A DNA stretch of 64,000 nucleotides from Dyella sp. RRB7 (lineage in GTDB: Bacteria > Pseudomonadota > Gammaproteobacteria > Xanthomonadales > Rhodanobacteraceae). Positions 1 to 8,690 of this stretch are shown here, in pieces. Position numbers and translations under genes: made by a program. The notes beneath the pieces are model-generated. The model ran no database searches and was not told the DNA's origin. It saw only the letters and a program-made list of their open reading frames with translations. The stretch's first letter is position 1. The number at the start of each line of letters is the position of its first letter. The DNA lies in the NCBI RefSeq assembly GCF_022761115.1, contig NZ_JAKWJS010000003.1, forward strand, positions 186,001 to 250,000, read 5' to 3'.

Positions 1-81
1 TGCGCCAGGGATGACCGGAACGACCAGGGAAATACGCACCTGCCCATGCAGCGGGAGTGCGTCGAAACAGGGGCACGGCGA

Positions 82-1821
82 ATGGGTGGGCGGATCGCAT
101 CGACAGCGAGGCGTGGCCGATGGCGGGTGCTCTGCATCCTCGCCCTGGCTGTGCTCGTGCCGTTGGCGCATGCCGGCACGGCCATGACCGGCGCCTCGCG
201 CGAGGTACGACCCGGCGACACGCCCCAGGGCGTGCTGGAGGCATTCCGGCGGGGCGAGCTGGCGGGCTTCGATCCGTATCTGCTGCAGCGCTTTTCGCGG
301 CAAGGCCAGGGCACCTGGGTGGTACTGCTGCCGCAACCGCCGCTGACCGGCGAGGAGCGCGTGCTGTCCATCTACCCGCCGCCCCTGGCCGCGGTGACCA
401 TGCTGGCCCCGGACGGCACCGCGCTCACCCAATCGCTGGACGATTTCGGCGCCACCGCCCACGGCAACGGGCGGCTGGCGTACCGCATCAGCGAGACCAC
501 CCCGGCCTCGGCCCCCATCCTGCTCAGGTTCGAGCCGGCAGCGGTGCACGCCTCGCCGGTGAGCTTCCAGCTGCAGTCATGGAGCGAGTACCTGCAGGCG
601 GATGCACGCTGGCTGGTGTTTGCCAGCGCCTGCTTCGCGATCATGCTGGCGATGTCATTGATGGCGCTGTGCATGGCGATGATGCTGCGCGACGGCACCT
701 TCGCCTGGTACGCCGGCTACGTGCTCTGCTATGCGCTGATCCAGGGCATCCAGACCGGCTACCTGTTCCACCCGCTCGGGCTGACTTGGCTGGCCGGCAC
801 GGCCGCGCTGGTCAGCTCGTCGGCCATGGCGCTGTCGCTGGCCTTCGCCGCGATGTTCCTGGCGCGCTTCTGCGAGCTGCCGCGCTATGCTCCGCTGCTG
901 CATACCCCCACGCTTACGCTGGCCGTGGGCATGCCGCTGGTGGTGTTGCTGCGCAGCTGCCAGATTCCCCTGTTGCAACAGACTGCCCAGGTGCTGATCG
1001 GCCCGCTGCTGCTGATCGGCACCCTGCTGCTGTTGCTGGCGGCGGTGACAGCGGCGGTACGCGGTGCGCGGCCGGCCTGGTTTTTCCTGGTGGGCTGGAC
1101 GCCGCTGCTGGTGCTCACCGCCTTGTCCAGCAGCCAGACCAACGGCATGCTGGCCGACGTCATCTGGCTCAGCGACGCCTGCCTTGGCGCCGGGGCCTTC
1201 GAAGCGATCGTGCTGTCGCTGGGCCTGGCCGATCGCGCCCTGCTCATGCGCCACGATCGCGACCTGGTGCAGGAGCTGGCCGACAACGACGCACTGACCA
1301 ACGTGCTCAATCGCCGGGCCTGGAGCGAAAGCGTCAGCAAGGTGCTGGCGAGCGGCAGCGCGCAGCCGGTGGCGCTGCTGTTTCTCGACCTGGATCACTT
1401 CAAGCTGCTCAACGACCGCCAGGGCCACGCCGCTGGCGATCGCGCCCTGGTGGCGGTGGCGGAGGCATTGCGCCATGAGTTGCGTCCCCACGACCTGCTG
1501 GGTCGCTACGGTGGCGAGGAGTTCGTCGCCATGCTCTATGGCATCGAGCAAGCCCAGGCCATGCAGGTGGCCACGCGCCTGTGCCGTCGGGTGTATCGCC
1601 TGGAGATTCCGGTCAACGACAAGGGCCTGATACTCAGCGTGAGCATCGGCATCGCCATGCGCATGCCCGAGGACACGGTGGAATCGCTGGTCGAGCGCTC
1701 CGACCACGCCATGTACCGGGCCAAGCTGGCCGGCCGCAACCGCGCGCGCCTGGACGAGGCGCTGGAGACCCCCGTGCGTCGCCCCTGGCCAAGGGCCGTC
1801 GAAAGCGATCGCCGCGCCTGA
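82..1821 (+). CDS. membrane diguanylate cyclase, 7TMR-DISM sensor plus GGDEF
   Basis: Predicted to make cyclic di-GMP from two GTP in response to a periplasmic or membrane signal. An N-terminal signal-like segment is followed by a periplasmic domain of the 7TMR-DISM extracellular type (about residues 45-165). A block of about seven hydrophobic helices follows (about 177-395), then a GGDEF domain (about 400-560). The active-site motif is GGEEF at 477-481. An intact inhibitory I-site, RPHD, lies at 468-471, five residues upstream of the motif as usual, so product inhibition is expected. I prefer the ATG at 82 (AGGGG nine bases upstream, ideal signal length) over the in-frame ATG at 46. No EAL domain is present. 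It stands alone and the signal is unknown. Confidence 0.88.
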   Translation: MGGRIASTARRGRWRVLCILALAVLVPLAHAGTAMTGASREVRPGDTPQGVLEAFRRGELAGFDPYLLQRFSRQGQGTWVVLLPQPPLTGEERVLSIYPPPLAAVTMLAPDGTALTQSLDDFGATAHGNGRLAYRISETTPASAPILLRFEPAAVHASPVSFQLQSWSEYLQADARWLVFASACFAIMLAMSLMALCMAMMLRDGTFAWYAGYVLCYALIQGIQTGYLFHPLGLTWLAGTAALVSSSAMALSLAFAAMFLARFCELPRYAPLLHTPTLTLAVGMPLVVLLRSCQIPLLQQTAQVLIGPLLLIGTLLLLLAAVTAAVRGARPAWFFLVGWTPLLVLTALSSSQTNGMLADVIWLSDACLGAGAFEAIVLSLGLADRALLMRHDRDLVQELADNDALTNVLNRRAWSESVSKVLASGSAQPVALLFLDLDHFKLLNDRQGHAAGDRALVAVAEALRHELRPHDLLGRYGGEEFVAMLYGIEQAQAMQVATRLCRRVYRLEIPVNDKGLILSVSIGIAMRMPEDTVESLVERSDHAMYRAKLAGRNRARLDEALETPVRRPWPRAVESDRRA

Positions 1822-1912
1822 GTCCCTGCGCGCCAGGCACGGGCGAAAAATCGACAAGCCCATGCCAACCGCCGGGTTACGCTGGGCGCTCCAACGCATG
1901 GGAGCAAGCCTC

Positions 1913-2350
1913 ATGACGACCCCTACCGTTTCCGGCAGCACCATCATTCCCTGCCTGCGCTACCGCGACGCCCACGCGGCCATCGAATGGCTGTGCAAGG
2001 CGTTCGGCTTCACCCGGCAGGCCGTCTACGACGATGACCAGGGCGGCGTGGCGCACGCGCAGCTGGCCTATGGCAGCGGCCTGCTGATGCTGGGCTCGGC
2101 ACGCGACGACGCGTTCGGACGACGCATGGTGCAGCCGGACCAGGTGGGCGGCCGCGAGACCCAATGCGCCTACGTCGTCGTGAAGGACTGCAAGGCGCAC
2201 TACGAGCAGGCCAAGGCAGCCGGCGCGGTGATCGTCGACGAGTATGCCGAGAAGGACTACGGCGGCGCCGGATACAGCTGTCGCGATGTGGAAGGCCATC
2301 TGTGGTCGTTCGGCAGCTACGATCCATGGGCCGAGGTCGCTGGCGCATAG
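1913..2350 (+). CDS. VOC (glyoxalase/PhnB-like) family protein
   Basis: Small protein of about 145 residues with the vicinal-oxygen-chelate fold: an N-terminal IIPCLRYRDAHAAIEWL strand-helix unit and a C-terminal DVEGHLWSFGSYDPW strand, as in PhnB-like and glyoxalase/bleomycin-resistance proteins. The start at 1913 has GGAG eight bases upstream and begins just before the conserved domain. In-frame ATGs at 1862 and 1898 lack such a site. VOC members include metal enzymes and binding proteins, and the substrate cannot be read from sequence. It lies between a diguanylate cyclase and a secreted hydrolase, all on the same strand, but the gaps suggest independent transcription. Confidence 0.85.
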   Translation: MTTPTVSGSTIIPCLRYRDAHAAIEWLCKAFGFTRQAVYDDDQGGVAHAQLAYGSGLLMLGSARDDAFGRRMVQPDQVGGRETQCAYVVVKDCKAHYEQAKAAGAVIVDEYAEKDYGGAGYSCRDVEGHLWSFGSYDPWAEVAGA

Positions 2351-2471
2351 GCTGGAAGTCACGCTGGGAGCCGGCGGGCCACTCGCTTAAAGTCAGGCGA
2401 CGCTCCCATCACCCGCTTCACCCATCAGCCCGGACCGGCCCGCGCAGGCGGCCCGTCCGCTTGGAGGATTC

Positions 2472-4397
2472 ATGCGCATCCGCCGTACCCTGCTCGCCGC
2501 CGCCACGCTGGTGGCATTCACCGCCAGCTTCGCCCAGGCGCAGACCGCGCCACTGACGCCCGACGTGCCGCAGACCGCGTTCGCGCCGTCGACCGCGGGC
2601 TATGACTACGTCAAGCGCGAAGTGATGATCCCCATGCGCGACGGCGTGAAGCTGCATACGGTGATCGTGATCCCCAAGGGCGCCAGCCATGCGCCGATCC
2701 TGCTCACCCGCACGCCCTACGATGCCAGTGGCCGCGCCGCGCGCTACGAATCACCGCAGATGGACGCGACCCTGCCCCAGGGCGACGAGGTGTTCGTGCA
2801 TAGCGGCTACATCCGTGTGTTCCAGGATATCCGCGGCAAGTACGGCTCCGAGGGCGACTATGTGATGACGCGCCCGCTGCGCGGCCCGCTCAATGCCAGC
2901 GAGGTGGACCACTCCACCGATGCCTACGACACCATCGACTGGCTGGTGAAGAACCTGCCCGAGTCCAACGGCAAGGTCGGCATGCTCGGTTCCTCCTATG
3001 AAGGCTTCACCGTGGTGATGGCGCTGATCCATCCGCACCCGGCACTCAAGGTGGCCGCGCCGGAAAGCCCGATGGTCGATGGCTGGATGGGCGATGACTG
3101 GTTCCATTACGGCGCCTTCCGCCAGACCAACTTCGACTACATCTACGGTCAGACCGCGCAGAGGGGCAAAGGCAACAGCGTGCCGCGCGTGGGCTATGAC
3201 GACTACAGCAACTTCCTCAATGCCGGCTCGGCCGGCGACTACGCGCGCGCCCATGGCTTCGAGCAGTTGCCGTTCTGGCGCAAGCTCGACGAGCACCCGG
3301 CCTATGACGCGTTCTGGCAGAACCAGGCGCTGGACAAGATCATGGCCGGGCAGCCGCTGAGCGTGCCGACCATGTGGCTGCAAGGCCTGTGGGACCAGGA
3401 AGACATGTGGGGCGCCATCCACAGCTACGAAGCCACCGAACCCAAGGACAAGGGCAACGACAAGAATTTCCTGGTGATGGGCCCATGGCGGCACAGCCAG
3501 GTGAACTACGACGGCTCCGCGCTGGGGCCGCTGCAGTGGGACGGCGACACCGCGCTGCAGTTCCGCCGCGACGTGCTCAAGCCGTTCTTCGACCAGTACC
3601 TGGTGGACGGCGCGCCCAAGGCCAACACGCCGCCGGTGTTGATCTACAACACCGGCGAGAACCACTGGGATCGCTACAAGTCGTGGCCGCTGAGCTGCGA
3701 CCAGGGCTGCGCCAACAAGCCCAGGGCGTTGTATCTCGCCGCCGCCGGCAAGCTGTCGTTCAACGCGCCGGGCACCAGCGCGGCCAAGTACGACGAATAC
3801 GTCTCCGACCCGGCCAAGCCGGTGCCTTACCAGCCGCGGCCGGTGCATTTCGCCGACCATGACGCCTGGACCCGCTGGCTGGTCAACGACCAGCGTTTCG
3901 TGGATGGACGTCCAGACGTCCTCACCTATGTCAGCGAATCGCTGACCGCGCCCGTGCACATCGGTGGCGCGCCGCAGGTGAATCTGTACGCCTCCACCAG
4001 CGGCAGCGACAGCGACTGGGTGGTGAAGCTGATCGACGTCTACCCCGACACGGTGCCGTCCAACCCGCCGATGGGCGGCTACGAGCTGGCCGTGTCGCTG
4101 GACATCTTCCGTGGCCGCTACCGCACCAGCTTCGAGCATCCGCAGGCCATCACGCCCGACCAGCCGCTGCTGTACAGCTTCGGCCTGCCCACCACCAACC
4201 ATGTGTTCCAGCCCGGCCACCGCATCATGGTGCAGGTGCAGTCCAGCCTGTTCCCGCTGTACGACCGCAACCCGCAGACCTACGTGCCCAACATCTTCGA
4301 CGCCAAACCGGCGGACTACCAGAAGGCCACGCAGCGCGTGTGGCATGCGCCGGGCACCGCAAGCTTTATCAGCTTGCCGGTGGTGCCGAACGGCTGA
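2472..4397 (+). CDS. secreted CocE/NonD family alpha/beta hydrolase
   Basis: Predicted exported acyl or peptidyl hydrolase of the X-Pro dipeptidyl-peptidase S15/CocE group. A signal peptide ends near residue 24 (AQA-Q). The hydrolase domain carries the GxSYxG elbow with nucleophile Ser175. Asp308 (in LWDQED) and His341 (in GPWRH) complete a plausible triad. The C-terminal third is the beta-rich jelly-roll domain of CocE proteins (about residues 430-635). The start is set by GGAGG at 2463-2467. Family substrates range from cocaine esters to beta-lactam acyl groups and N-acylated amino acids, so the specific substrate is open. A hairpin follows the stop. Confidence 0.9.
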   Translation: MRIRRTLLAAATLVAFTASFAQAQTAPLTPDVPQTAFAPSTAGYDYVKREVMIPMRDGVKLHTVIVIPKGASHAPILLTRTPYDASGRAARYESPQMDATLPQGDEVFVHSGYIRVFQDIRGKYGSEGDYVMTRPLRGPLNASEVDHSTDAYDTIDWLVKNLPESNGKVGMLGSSYEGFTVVMALIHPHPALKVAAPESPMVDGWMGDDWFHYGAFRQTNFDYIYGQTAQRGKGNSVPRVGYDDYSNFLNAGSAGDYARAHGFEQLPFWRKLDEHPAYDAFWQNQALDKIMAGQPLSVPTMWLQGLWDQEDMWGAIHSYEATEPKDKGNDKNFLVMGPWRHSQVNYDGSALGPLQWDGDTALQFRRDVLKPFFDQYLVDGAPKANTPPVLIYNTGENHWDRYKSWPLSCDQGCANKPRALYLAAAGKLSFNAPGTSAAKYDEYVSDPAKPVPYQPRPVHFADHDAWTRWLVNDQRFVDGRPDVLTYVSESLTAPVHIGGAPQVNLYASTSGSDSDWVVKLIDVYPDTVPSNPPMGGYELAVSLDIFRGRYRTSFEHPQAITPDQPLLYSFGLPTTNHVFQPGHRIMVQVQSSLFPLYDRNPQTYVPNIFDAKPADYQKATQRVWHAPGTASFISLPVVPNG

Positions 4398-4417
4398 GTC
4401 TCGCCTGCCCTCGCCCT

Positions 4418-4447
4418 CCGTCATTCCCGCGAAAGCGGGAATGACGG
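4418..4447. repeat. palindromic repeat/hairpin between convergent genes
   Basis: Perfect 13-bp inverted repeat (ccgtcattcccgc / gcgggaatgacgg) around a gaaa loop, between the convergent hydrolase and M16 peptidase genes. It matches the tcattcccgc-type intergenic palindrome common in related genomes, with variants in this window at 15482, 16628 and 30737. It may also act as a bidirectional transcription stop, although neither side has a U-run. Confidence 0.8.
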
Positions 4448-4467
4448 GAGCATTGAGCGATCGCGTG

Positions 4468-7131
4468 CTACGGCTTCGGTGCCGGCCCCTTCACCGCCGT
4501 GACGAAACCATCCAGGCGGATGTGGCTGGCATAAGCCTGCTGCACTTGCGGCGCGGTCAGCTCCAGATAGTGTTTGGCCGCGACAAGGCCCTGGTCCAGC
4601 GGCTGGCCCCGCTCGGCGTAGGTCAGCAGCTGATTGCCGATGCTGTCGAAACTCGCCTCGCTCAACGGAACGCGCCGCAGCAGGATGCCCTTGGCGCGCT
4701 GCAGGTCGGTGTCGGCCACCGGCTCGCCCTGCATCTGCTTGAGATCCTTCAGCACCACCGCGCGGGCCGCCTCGACCTTGCCCGGGTCGGCGCCGAAGGA
4801 CACCGTATAGCGACCCCGGTGCTTTTCCAGGTCGAAATCCGTGTCGACGGTGTACACCAGGCCCGAGGTGTCGCGCAGATCGCGGTACAGCCTTGACGCA
4901 TAGAAGCCGCCGCCCAGCACTTCGTTACCCAGGTTCAGGGCGAAGCGGGCATCGTCGTCGCGCGTGACATCGATCATCTGCGACATGCGCACGCTGTCCT
5001 GCACGGCGCTGCTGTCGGGCGTATGCAGCTGGGCAGCCTTGTTGGCGGGCACGGCCGGATAGTCTACCTCCGGCTTGGCGCCTTGCGCCTTCCATGCGCC
5101 AAAGGCTTCTTCGACGACACGCTTGGCCTCGGCCGGCTCCACCTTGCCGACGACGACCAGCGTGGTCATGTCCGGCCGGAACGTGCGGGCGTAATAGTCC
5201 TTCACGTTGTCGTAGGTCAGGCTCATCACGCTTTGCGGCGTGGCGTGGCGCAGCTGCGGATCGGTCGCCGGCAGCAGCGCCTTGTACATGCCCAGTTCGT
5301 CGAGGAAATCCGGCGACTGGATGGTGCCGCTCCAGATGCCCGCCTGCTGGCGCTGCACCAGCACGAACGCCTGCCGCGGCAACGCCGGATGCAGTTCGTT
5401 GTCGGCCAGCAGCTTCATGCCCTGCGCGAAATTGCCCGAGGGCACGCGCAAGGAGAAATTCGCGCCGGCCGTCTCATCCGCGCTGATGGCATCGAGCGCC
5501 TGCTGGAACTGCATGCGATCGAGCTCGGTGCTGCCGAACTGGAACAGGCCCTCCAGCACTTCGCCCACGCCATCCTGGCCCTTGGGGGTTTGCAGGTCGG
5601 CATTGGTCTGCACGCGGCCCATGACCTCCACCGTGTCGCTCACCGATTCGGGCTGCACGATCAAGCGCATGCCATTGGCCAAGGTGTAGCTCACCGGATG
5701 CAGCATCGAACGCGGCATGTCGAGCTTGGCAAACGCCTGCTCGGCCCACGCCGGCAGCGCCACTGGCTTGTCCGGACTGCCGGCGAGACTCTCCGCGCCA
5801 CCGAAGCCCTTGCCCTCCGCCGGCTTGCCCGACTTCTCCGGCGTGAGGATGGCGGTGATCGCATGCGCGGGGTCGAAGCTGGCCTTGGCCAGCGCATTGA
5901 CCTGCGCCGGCGTCACCGCCTCGATCGCTTGTTTCATCGCGTCGGGCGAGGCCAGGCCATGCATCACCAGCGCATCGGACCAGGCGTTGGCCAGGCCCTC
6001 CACCGAGTTCTTCTTGAACTCCAGTTCGGCGATGGCCTTGCGCTTGGCCGCGTCCACCAGGGCCGGATCGATGCCCTTGCTGGCCGCGTCGGCGAGAATC
6101 GACTGCATGCGCTTGAGCACCGGCTGCGCATCGCCGCCGGCGGGGAACACCCCCACCGCCATGCCGATGCCCGCCTCCGGCAACGGGTCCTGGAAGAAGC
6201 CACCGAACAGCGCCGTGCCGTCCACGCCCATGCCGAACAGGCCGGCGCGCTGCGAACCCAGTGCGCCGGACAACACCAGCGAGGTGGCGTAATCCTTCGA
6301 GCGCGCGCCCGGCAGGCGGTAGCCCAGATACACCGAACCATAGGGACTATCGGTCGGCAGACGCACCGTCCTGGCCTGTACCGGCGTGAAGCTGAAGCTG
6401 GCGCGTGCGGGGAGATCCTTGCGCGGCAAGTCGCCGAACTGCGCCTTGACCTTCGCCACCGTCTCCTGCGGATCCACGTCGCCGACGATCACCATGATCG
6501 CGTTGTTGGGCGCGTACCAGGTGTCGTGGAATTGCTTGAGCATCGCCGCCGACGTCTTGTCGAACGATTCGCGCGTGCCCAGCGGCGAATGCGCATAGGG
6601 CGTGCCGGCGAACATCTGCCCCAGCATCTGGGTGTAGAACTTGAAGTCGGGGCTGGAAAGATCCCGCGACACTTCCTGCTCGATCGCGCCGCGCTCCTTG
6701 TCCCACTCCGCGTCGGCGACGTCGATGCCGCGCATGCGCAGGGCTTCGACGCGCAAGGCCACGTCCAGGTCCTGCGTCGGCGTGACGAAGTAGTACTGCG
6801 TGGCGCTCTGCATGGTCTGCGCGTTGAAGGCGCCGCCCATGTTCGCCGCAATCGCCGCCAGCTGGTCCTTCGACAAGCCCGGACCACCGCGAAACATCAT
6901 GTGCTCCACCGCATGGGCGGTGCCCGGAAACGCGGCGGGCACTTCGTCCGAACCGGCGAGATAGTTGACCTCGGTGGTCACCACCGGGGCCAGCGCATCA
7001 CGCACCACCACCACGCGCAGGCCATTGTCGAGCGTGACGCGGGCCACCTGGGCGTCGTCCGCCTTCGCGCCGCTTGCAACCGCCATGGCGCATACGATGG
7101 ATGCGGCCAGATACTTCCACTGCGTTCCCAC
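4468..7131 (-). CDS. periplasmic M16 (pitrilysin-type) zinc metallopeptidase
   Basis: Zinc peptidase with tandem M16 domains, about 887 residues. The inverted zinc motif HxxEH is present (HAVEH, residues 73-77), with the third ligand expected at Glu153 in RGAIEQEV. The C-terminal half repeats the M16 fold without this motif, as in two-domain bacterial PqqL-like proteins. I chose a GTG start at 7131 because GGAGG lies five to six bases upstream and the protein then opens with a typical signal peptide (about residues 1-24, ending SGAKA-DD). Longer in-frame starts up to 7206 bury that signal. Predicted to degrade peptides in the periplasm. Confidence 0.88.
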   Translation of the reverse strand: MGTQWKYLAASIVCAMAVASGAKADDAQVARVTLDNGLRVVVVRDALAPVVTTEVNYLAGSDEVPAAFPGTAHAVEHMMFRGGPGLSKDQLAAIAANMGGAFNAQTMQSATQYYFVTPTQDLDVALRVEALRMRGIDVADAEWDKERGAIEQEVSRDLSSPDFKFYTQMLGQMFAGTPYAHSPLGTRESFDKTSAAMLKQFHDTWYAPNNAIMVIVGDVDPQETVAKVKAQFGDLPRKDLPARASFSFTPVQARTVRLPTDSPYGSVYLGYRLPGARSKDYATSLVLSGALGSQRAGLFGMGVDGTALFGGFFQDPLPEAGIGMAVGVFPAGGDAQPVLKRMQSILADAASKGIDPALVDAAKRKAIAELEFKKNSVEGLANAWSDALVMHGLASPDAMKQAIEAVTPAQVNALAKASFDPAHAITAILTPEKSGKPAEGKGFGGAESLAGSPDKPVALPAWAEQAFAKLDMPRSMLHPVSYTLANGMRLIVQPESVSDTVEVMGRVQTNADLQTPKGQDGVGEVLEGLFQFGSTELDRMQFQQALDAISADETAGANFSLRVPSGNFAQGMKLLADNELHPALPRQAFVLVQRQQAGIWSGTIQSPDFLDELGMYKALLPATDPQLRHATPQSVMSLTYDNVKDYYARTFRPDMTTLVVVGKVEPAEAKRVVEEAFGAWKAQGAKPEVDYPAVPANKAAQLHTPDSSAVQDSVRMSQMIDVTRDDDARFALNLGNEVLGGGFYASRLYRDLRDTSGLVYTVDTDFDLEKHRGRYTVSFGADPGKVEAARAVVLKDLKQMQGEPVADTDLQRAKGILLRRVPLSEASFDSIGNQLLTYAERGQPLDQGLVAAKHYLELTAPQVQQAYASHIRLDGFVTAVKGPAPKP

Positions 7132-7233
7132 AGAAACCTCCGCTACGACGAAAACCATTTCGATGACGATGCGCGCGTCCATCGTGAAGACCGCGGCCGC
7201 CGGCAATGCGTTCCCGGCAGCCCCGCACGCAAA

Positions 7234-7257
7234 AAGGGCCGACCCATGTCGGCCCTT
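7234..7257 (-). terminator. rho-independent terminator of the DUF3761 gene
   Basis: Read on the minus strand: a 10-bp stem (aagggccgac / gtcggccctt) with a four-base loop followed by TTT, about 28 bases past the stop of the upstream small exported protein gene. It separates that gene from the M16 peptidase gene. Confidence 0.8.
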
Positions 7258-7284
7258 CCGGAAGCAGGACGTGGAAGCGTGTGG

Positions 7285-7782
7285 TTACTGCGTACACGCC
7301 TTGCCGTGATCGGCATGATAGCCCTTGGCCTTGGCATCGGCCTCGCTCATATAGGAACCCGCCTTGGTCTTGCCGTACCACTTGTCACCCTGACAGTGGT
7401 AGACCTTGCTGCTGTCGTTGACCCACACCAGGCCAGGACCACCACCGGGGGCCGCATTGGCCGGCGGCTGCCAGGACGACTTGCTGCCCGTCGCAGGAGC
7501 GGCGGTCTTCGACGTGGTGGCTGCCGGCGTAGCGGCAGGCGCCGCTGCCGGGGCAGCAGCCGGTGCGGCCGCTGCAGCAGGCGCTGCCGTGGTCGCGGCG
7601 GCGTACCACTCCTTCACACCCTTGTGGCCCGAGCAGGCACCTTTCTTGGTGGCATTGCTCGTATACGAACCGTCCTTGCACTGTCCGGTCGAACCCGCAG
7701 GCGCGGCGGCCTGTTGGGCGTATACGGCCGGGCCGGCCAAAAGACCTGCGAGCAAGACTGCGATCAAACCATACGATTTCAT
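7285..7782 (-). CDS. exported DUF3761-type protein
   Basis: Exported protein of 165 residues with no known enzymatic role. A signal peptide (MKSYGLIAVLLAGLLAGPAVYA-Q) leads into a short cysteine-containing module (CKDGSYTSNATKKGACSGHKGVKEW) that fits the DUF3761 pattern. An Ala/Pro-rich linker of PAAA repeats (about residues 70-105) follows. A second module, with CQGDKWYGKTKAGSYMSEADA and ending KACTQ, is often seen in Xanthomonadales secreted proteins. The start at 7782 has GGAGGG eight bases upstream. Two cysteine-bearing modules on a flexible linker suggest a periplasmic or surface binding protein, which is inference only. Possible operator repeats lie upstream. Confidence 0.82.
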   Translation of the reverse strand: MKSYGLIAVLLAGLLAGPAVYAQQAAAPAGSTGQCKDGSYTSNATKKGACSGHKGVKEWYAAATTAAPAAAAAPAAAPAAAPAATPAATTSKTAAPATGSKSSWQPPANAAPGGGPGLVWVNDSSKVYHCQGDKWYGKTKAGSYMSEADAKAKGYHADHGKACTQ

Positions 7783-8086
7783 CTTCGATCCCTCCAGCGC
7801 GAACTCGTCTGTCCCATGGGAAACCGCCCCGCGTGCGGGACGTGATCCCCTTCGCATCATCGCGAATCGATGGCGTGGCCACCTGTCGCGTGACGCTCCC
7901 CAAGCGCCGTGACGCTTGCGGCATTGACTATGCACCAAGCGCGTGACGCTTCGGCACACTGCATCGGGACACGTTCACGTACCGTGAGGACATTTCGCAA
8001 CTTCATGCGAACCATCCTTGTCCCGCGCAGGCACCACCGGTGAACGGAGCCGCATCGACCCGTCGGGCCGTGCGGCTCCCTGGCCG
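7783..8086. promoter_or_regulatory. intergenic region with repeated CGTGACGCT elements
   Basis: About 300 bases without a gene. It holds three copies of CGTGACGCT (7889-7897, 7908-7916, 7942-7950). Two sit inside short inverted repeats: CAAGCG (7901-7906) with CGCTTG (7913-7918), and AAGCG (7937-7941) with CGCTT (7947-7951). They lie 107-168 bases upstream of the DUF3761 start and look like a multi-site operator or activator region. A 9-bp hairpin (ggagccgca / tgcggctcc, 8046-8079) just past the stop of the RcnB-like gene could be its terminator, but there is no U-run. Confidence 0.4.
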
Positions 8087-8449
8087 TCAGTGACTCAATA
8101 TGATGTCGGCGATGATGCCGGTGGAGATGGCCACCAACAGGAATTCACCGTTGTCGCTGCGCACCCACTGGTAATCGCGCGGCGGCGGCGCCAGGCGGTA
8201 CTCGTGCCAGTTCTCGACCACATAGCGGTGATCGCGATATTCATCGGGGACGCGACCACCCTTGCGATACCAGCCTTCATGCGCGCCACGATCGTGCACC
8301 ACCGCGTAGTCGTGATGGTCGCGGTCATTGGGGCGGCCATGATCCTGATCGTATTGATCATGGTGCTCCTCGTACTGGAACGGCGCGGCGGTGGCCACGG
8401 TGGATACCAGGGCGGCGCCAAGGGCCAGGGCGAACAGTGATTTCTTCAT
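8087..8449 (-). CDS. RcnB-family periplasmic protein
   Basis: Small exported protein of 120 residues. A signal peptide ends near residue 21 (ATA-A). A His/Asp-rich stretch follows (EEHHDQYDQDHGRPNDRDHHD), then the RcnB family core: GWYRKGGRVPDEYR, YVVENW, and the C-terminal hydrophobic segment LLVAISTGIIADIIL. E. coli RcnB modulates nickel/cobalt homeostasis in the periplasm. Here the His-rich N-terminus fits metal binding, but no RcnA exporter is adjacent, so a role in metal handling is inferred. The start at 8449 has GGAG about eight bases upstream. A cgcaatattttgcg palindrome lies 138 bases upstream and recurs at 50398. Confidence 0.8.
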   Translation of the reverse strand: MKKSLFALALGAALVSTVATAAPFQYEEHHDQYDQDHGRPNDRDHHDYAVVHDRGAHEGWYRKGGRVPDEYRDHRYVVENWHEYRLAPPPRDYQWVRSDNGEFLLVAISTGIIADIILSH

Positions 8450-8586
8450 CAAACAATCTCCATCGGGATAGCGTCGTTGGCAATACCCTGCCCGGCGGGC
8501 AGGCAAACACTTTCGACGGCATCATGATGTGTCGCGACATCCTGTGCGATGAGTGAACGCGGTCGCAGGATCACTCGCAAATGACG

Positions 8587-8600
8587 CGCAATATTTTGCG
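8587..8600. promoter_or_regulatory. cgcaatattttgcg palindrome, copy 1
   Basis: Inverted repeat (cgcaa-tatt-ttgcg) inside an AT-richer patch, in the 241-base gap upstream of the RcnB-like gene. The same 14 bases, preceded in both places by atgacgc-like sequence, occur at 50398-50411 upstream of another exported protein gene. Candidate binding site or promoter element for exported-protein genes. Confidence 0.35.
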
Positions 8601-8690
8601 TTGACCGGGCGTTTGGTTTTGCAGCATGACGCGAGCCCGTTGCGGATGAGGCATGACGCGGGCGCCGTGCATCATCCGCCATGCTCTGGT

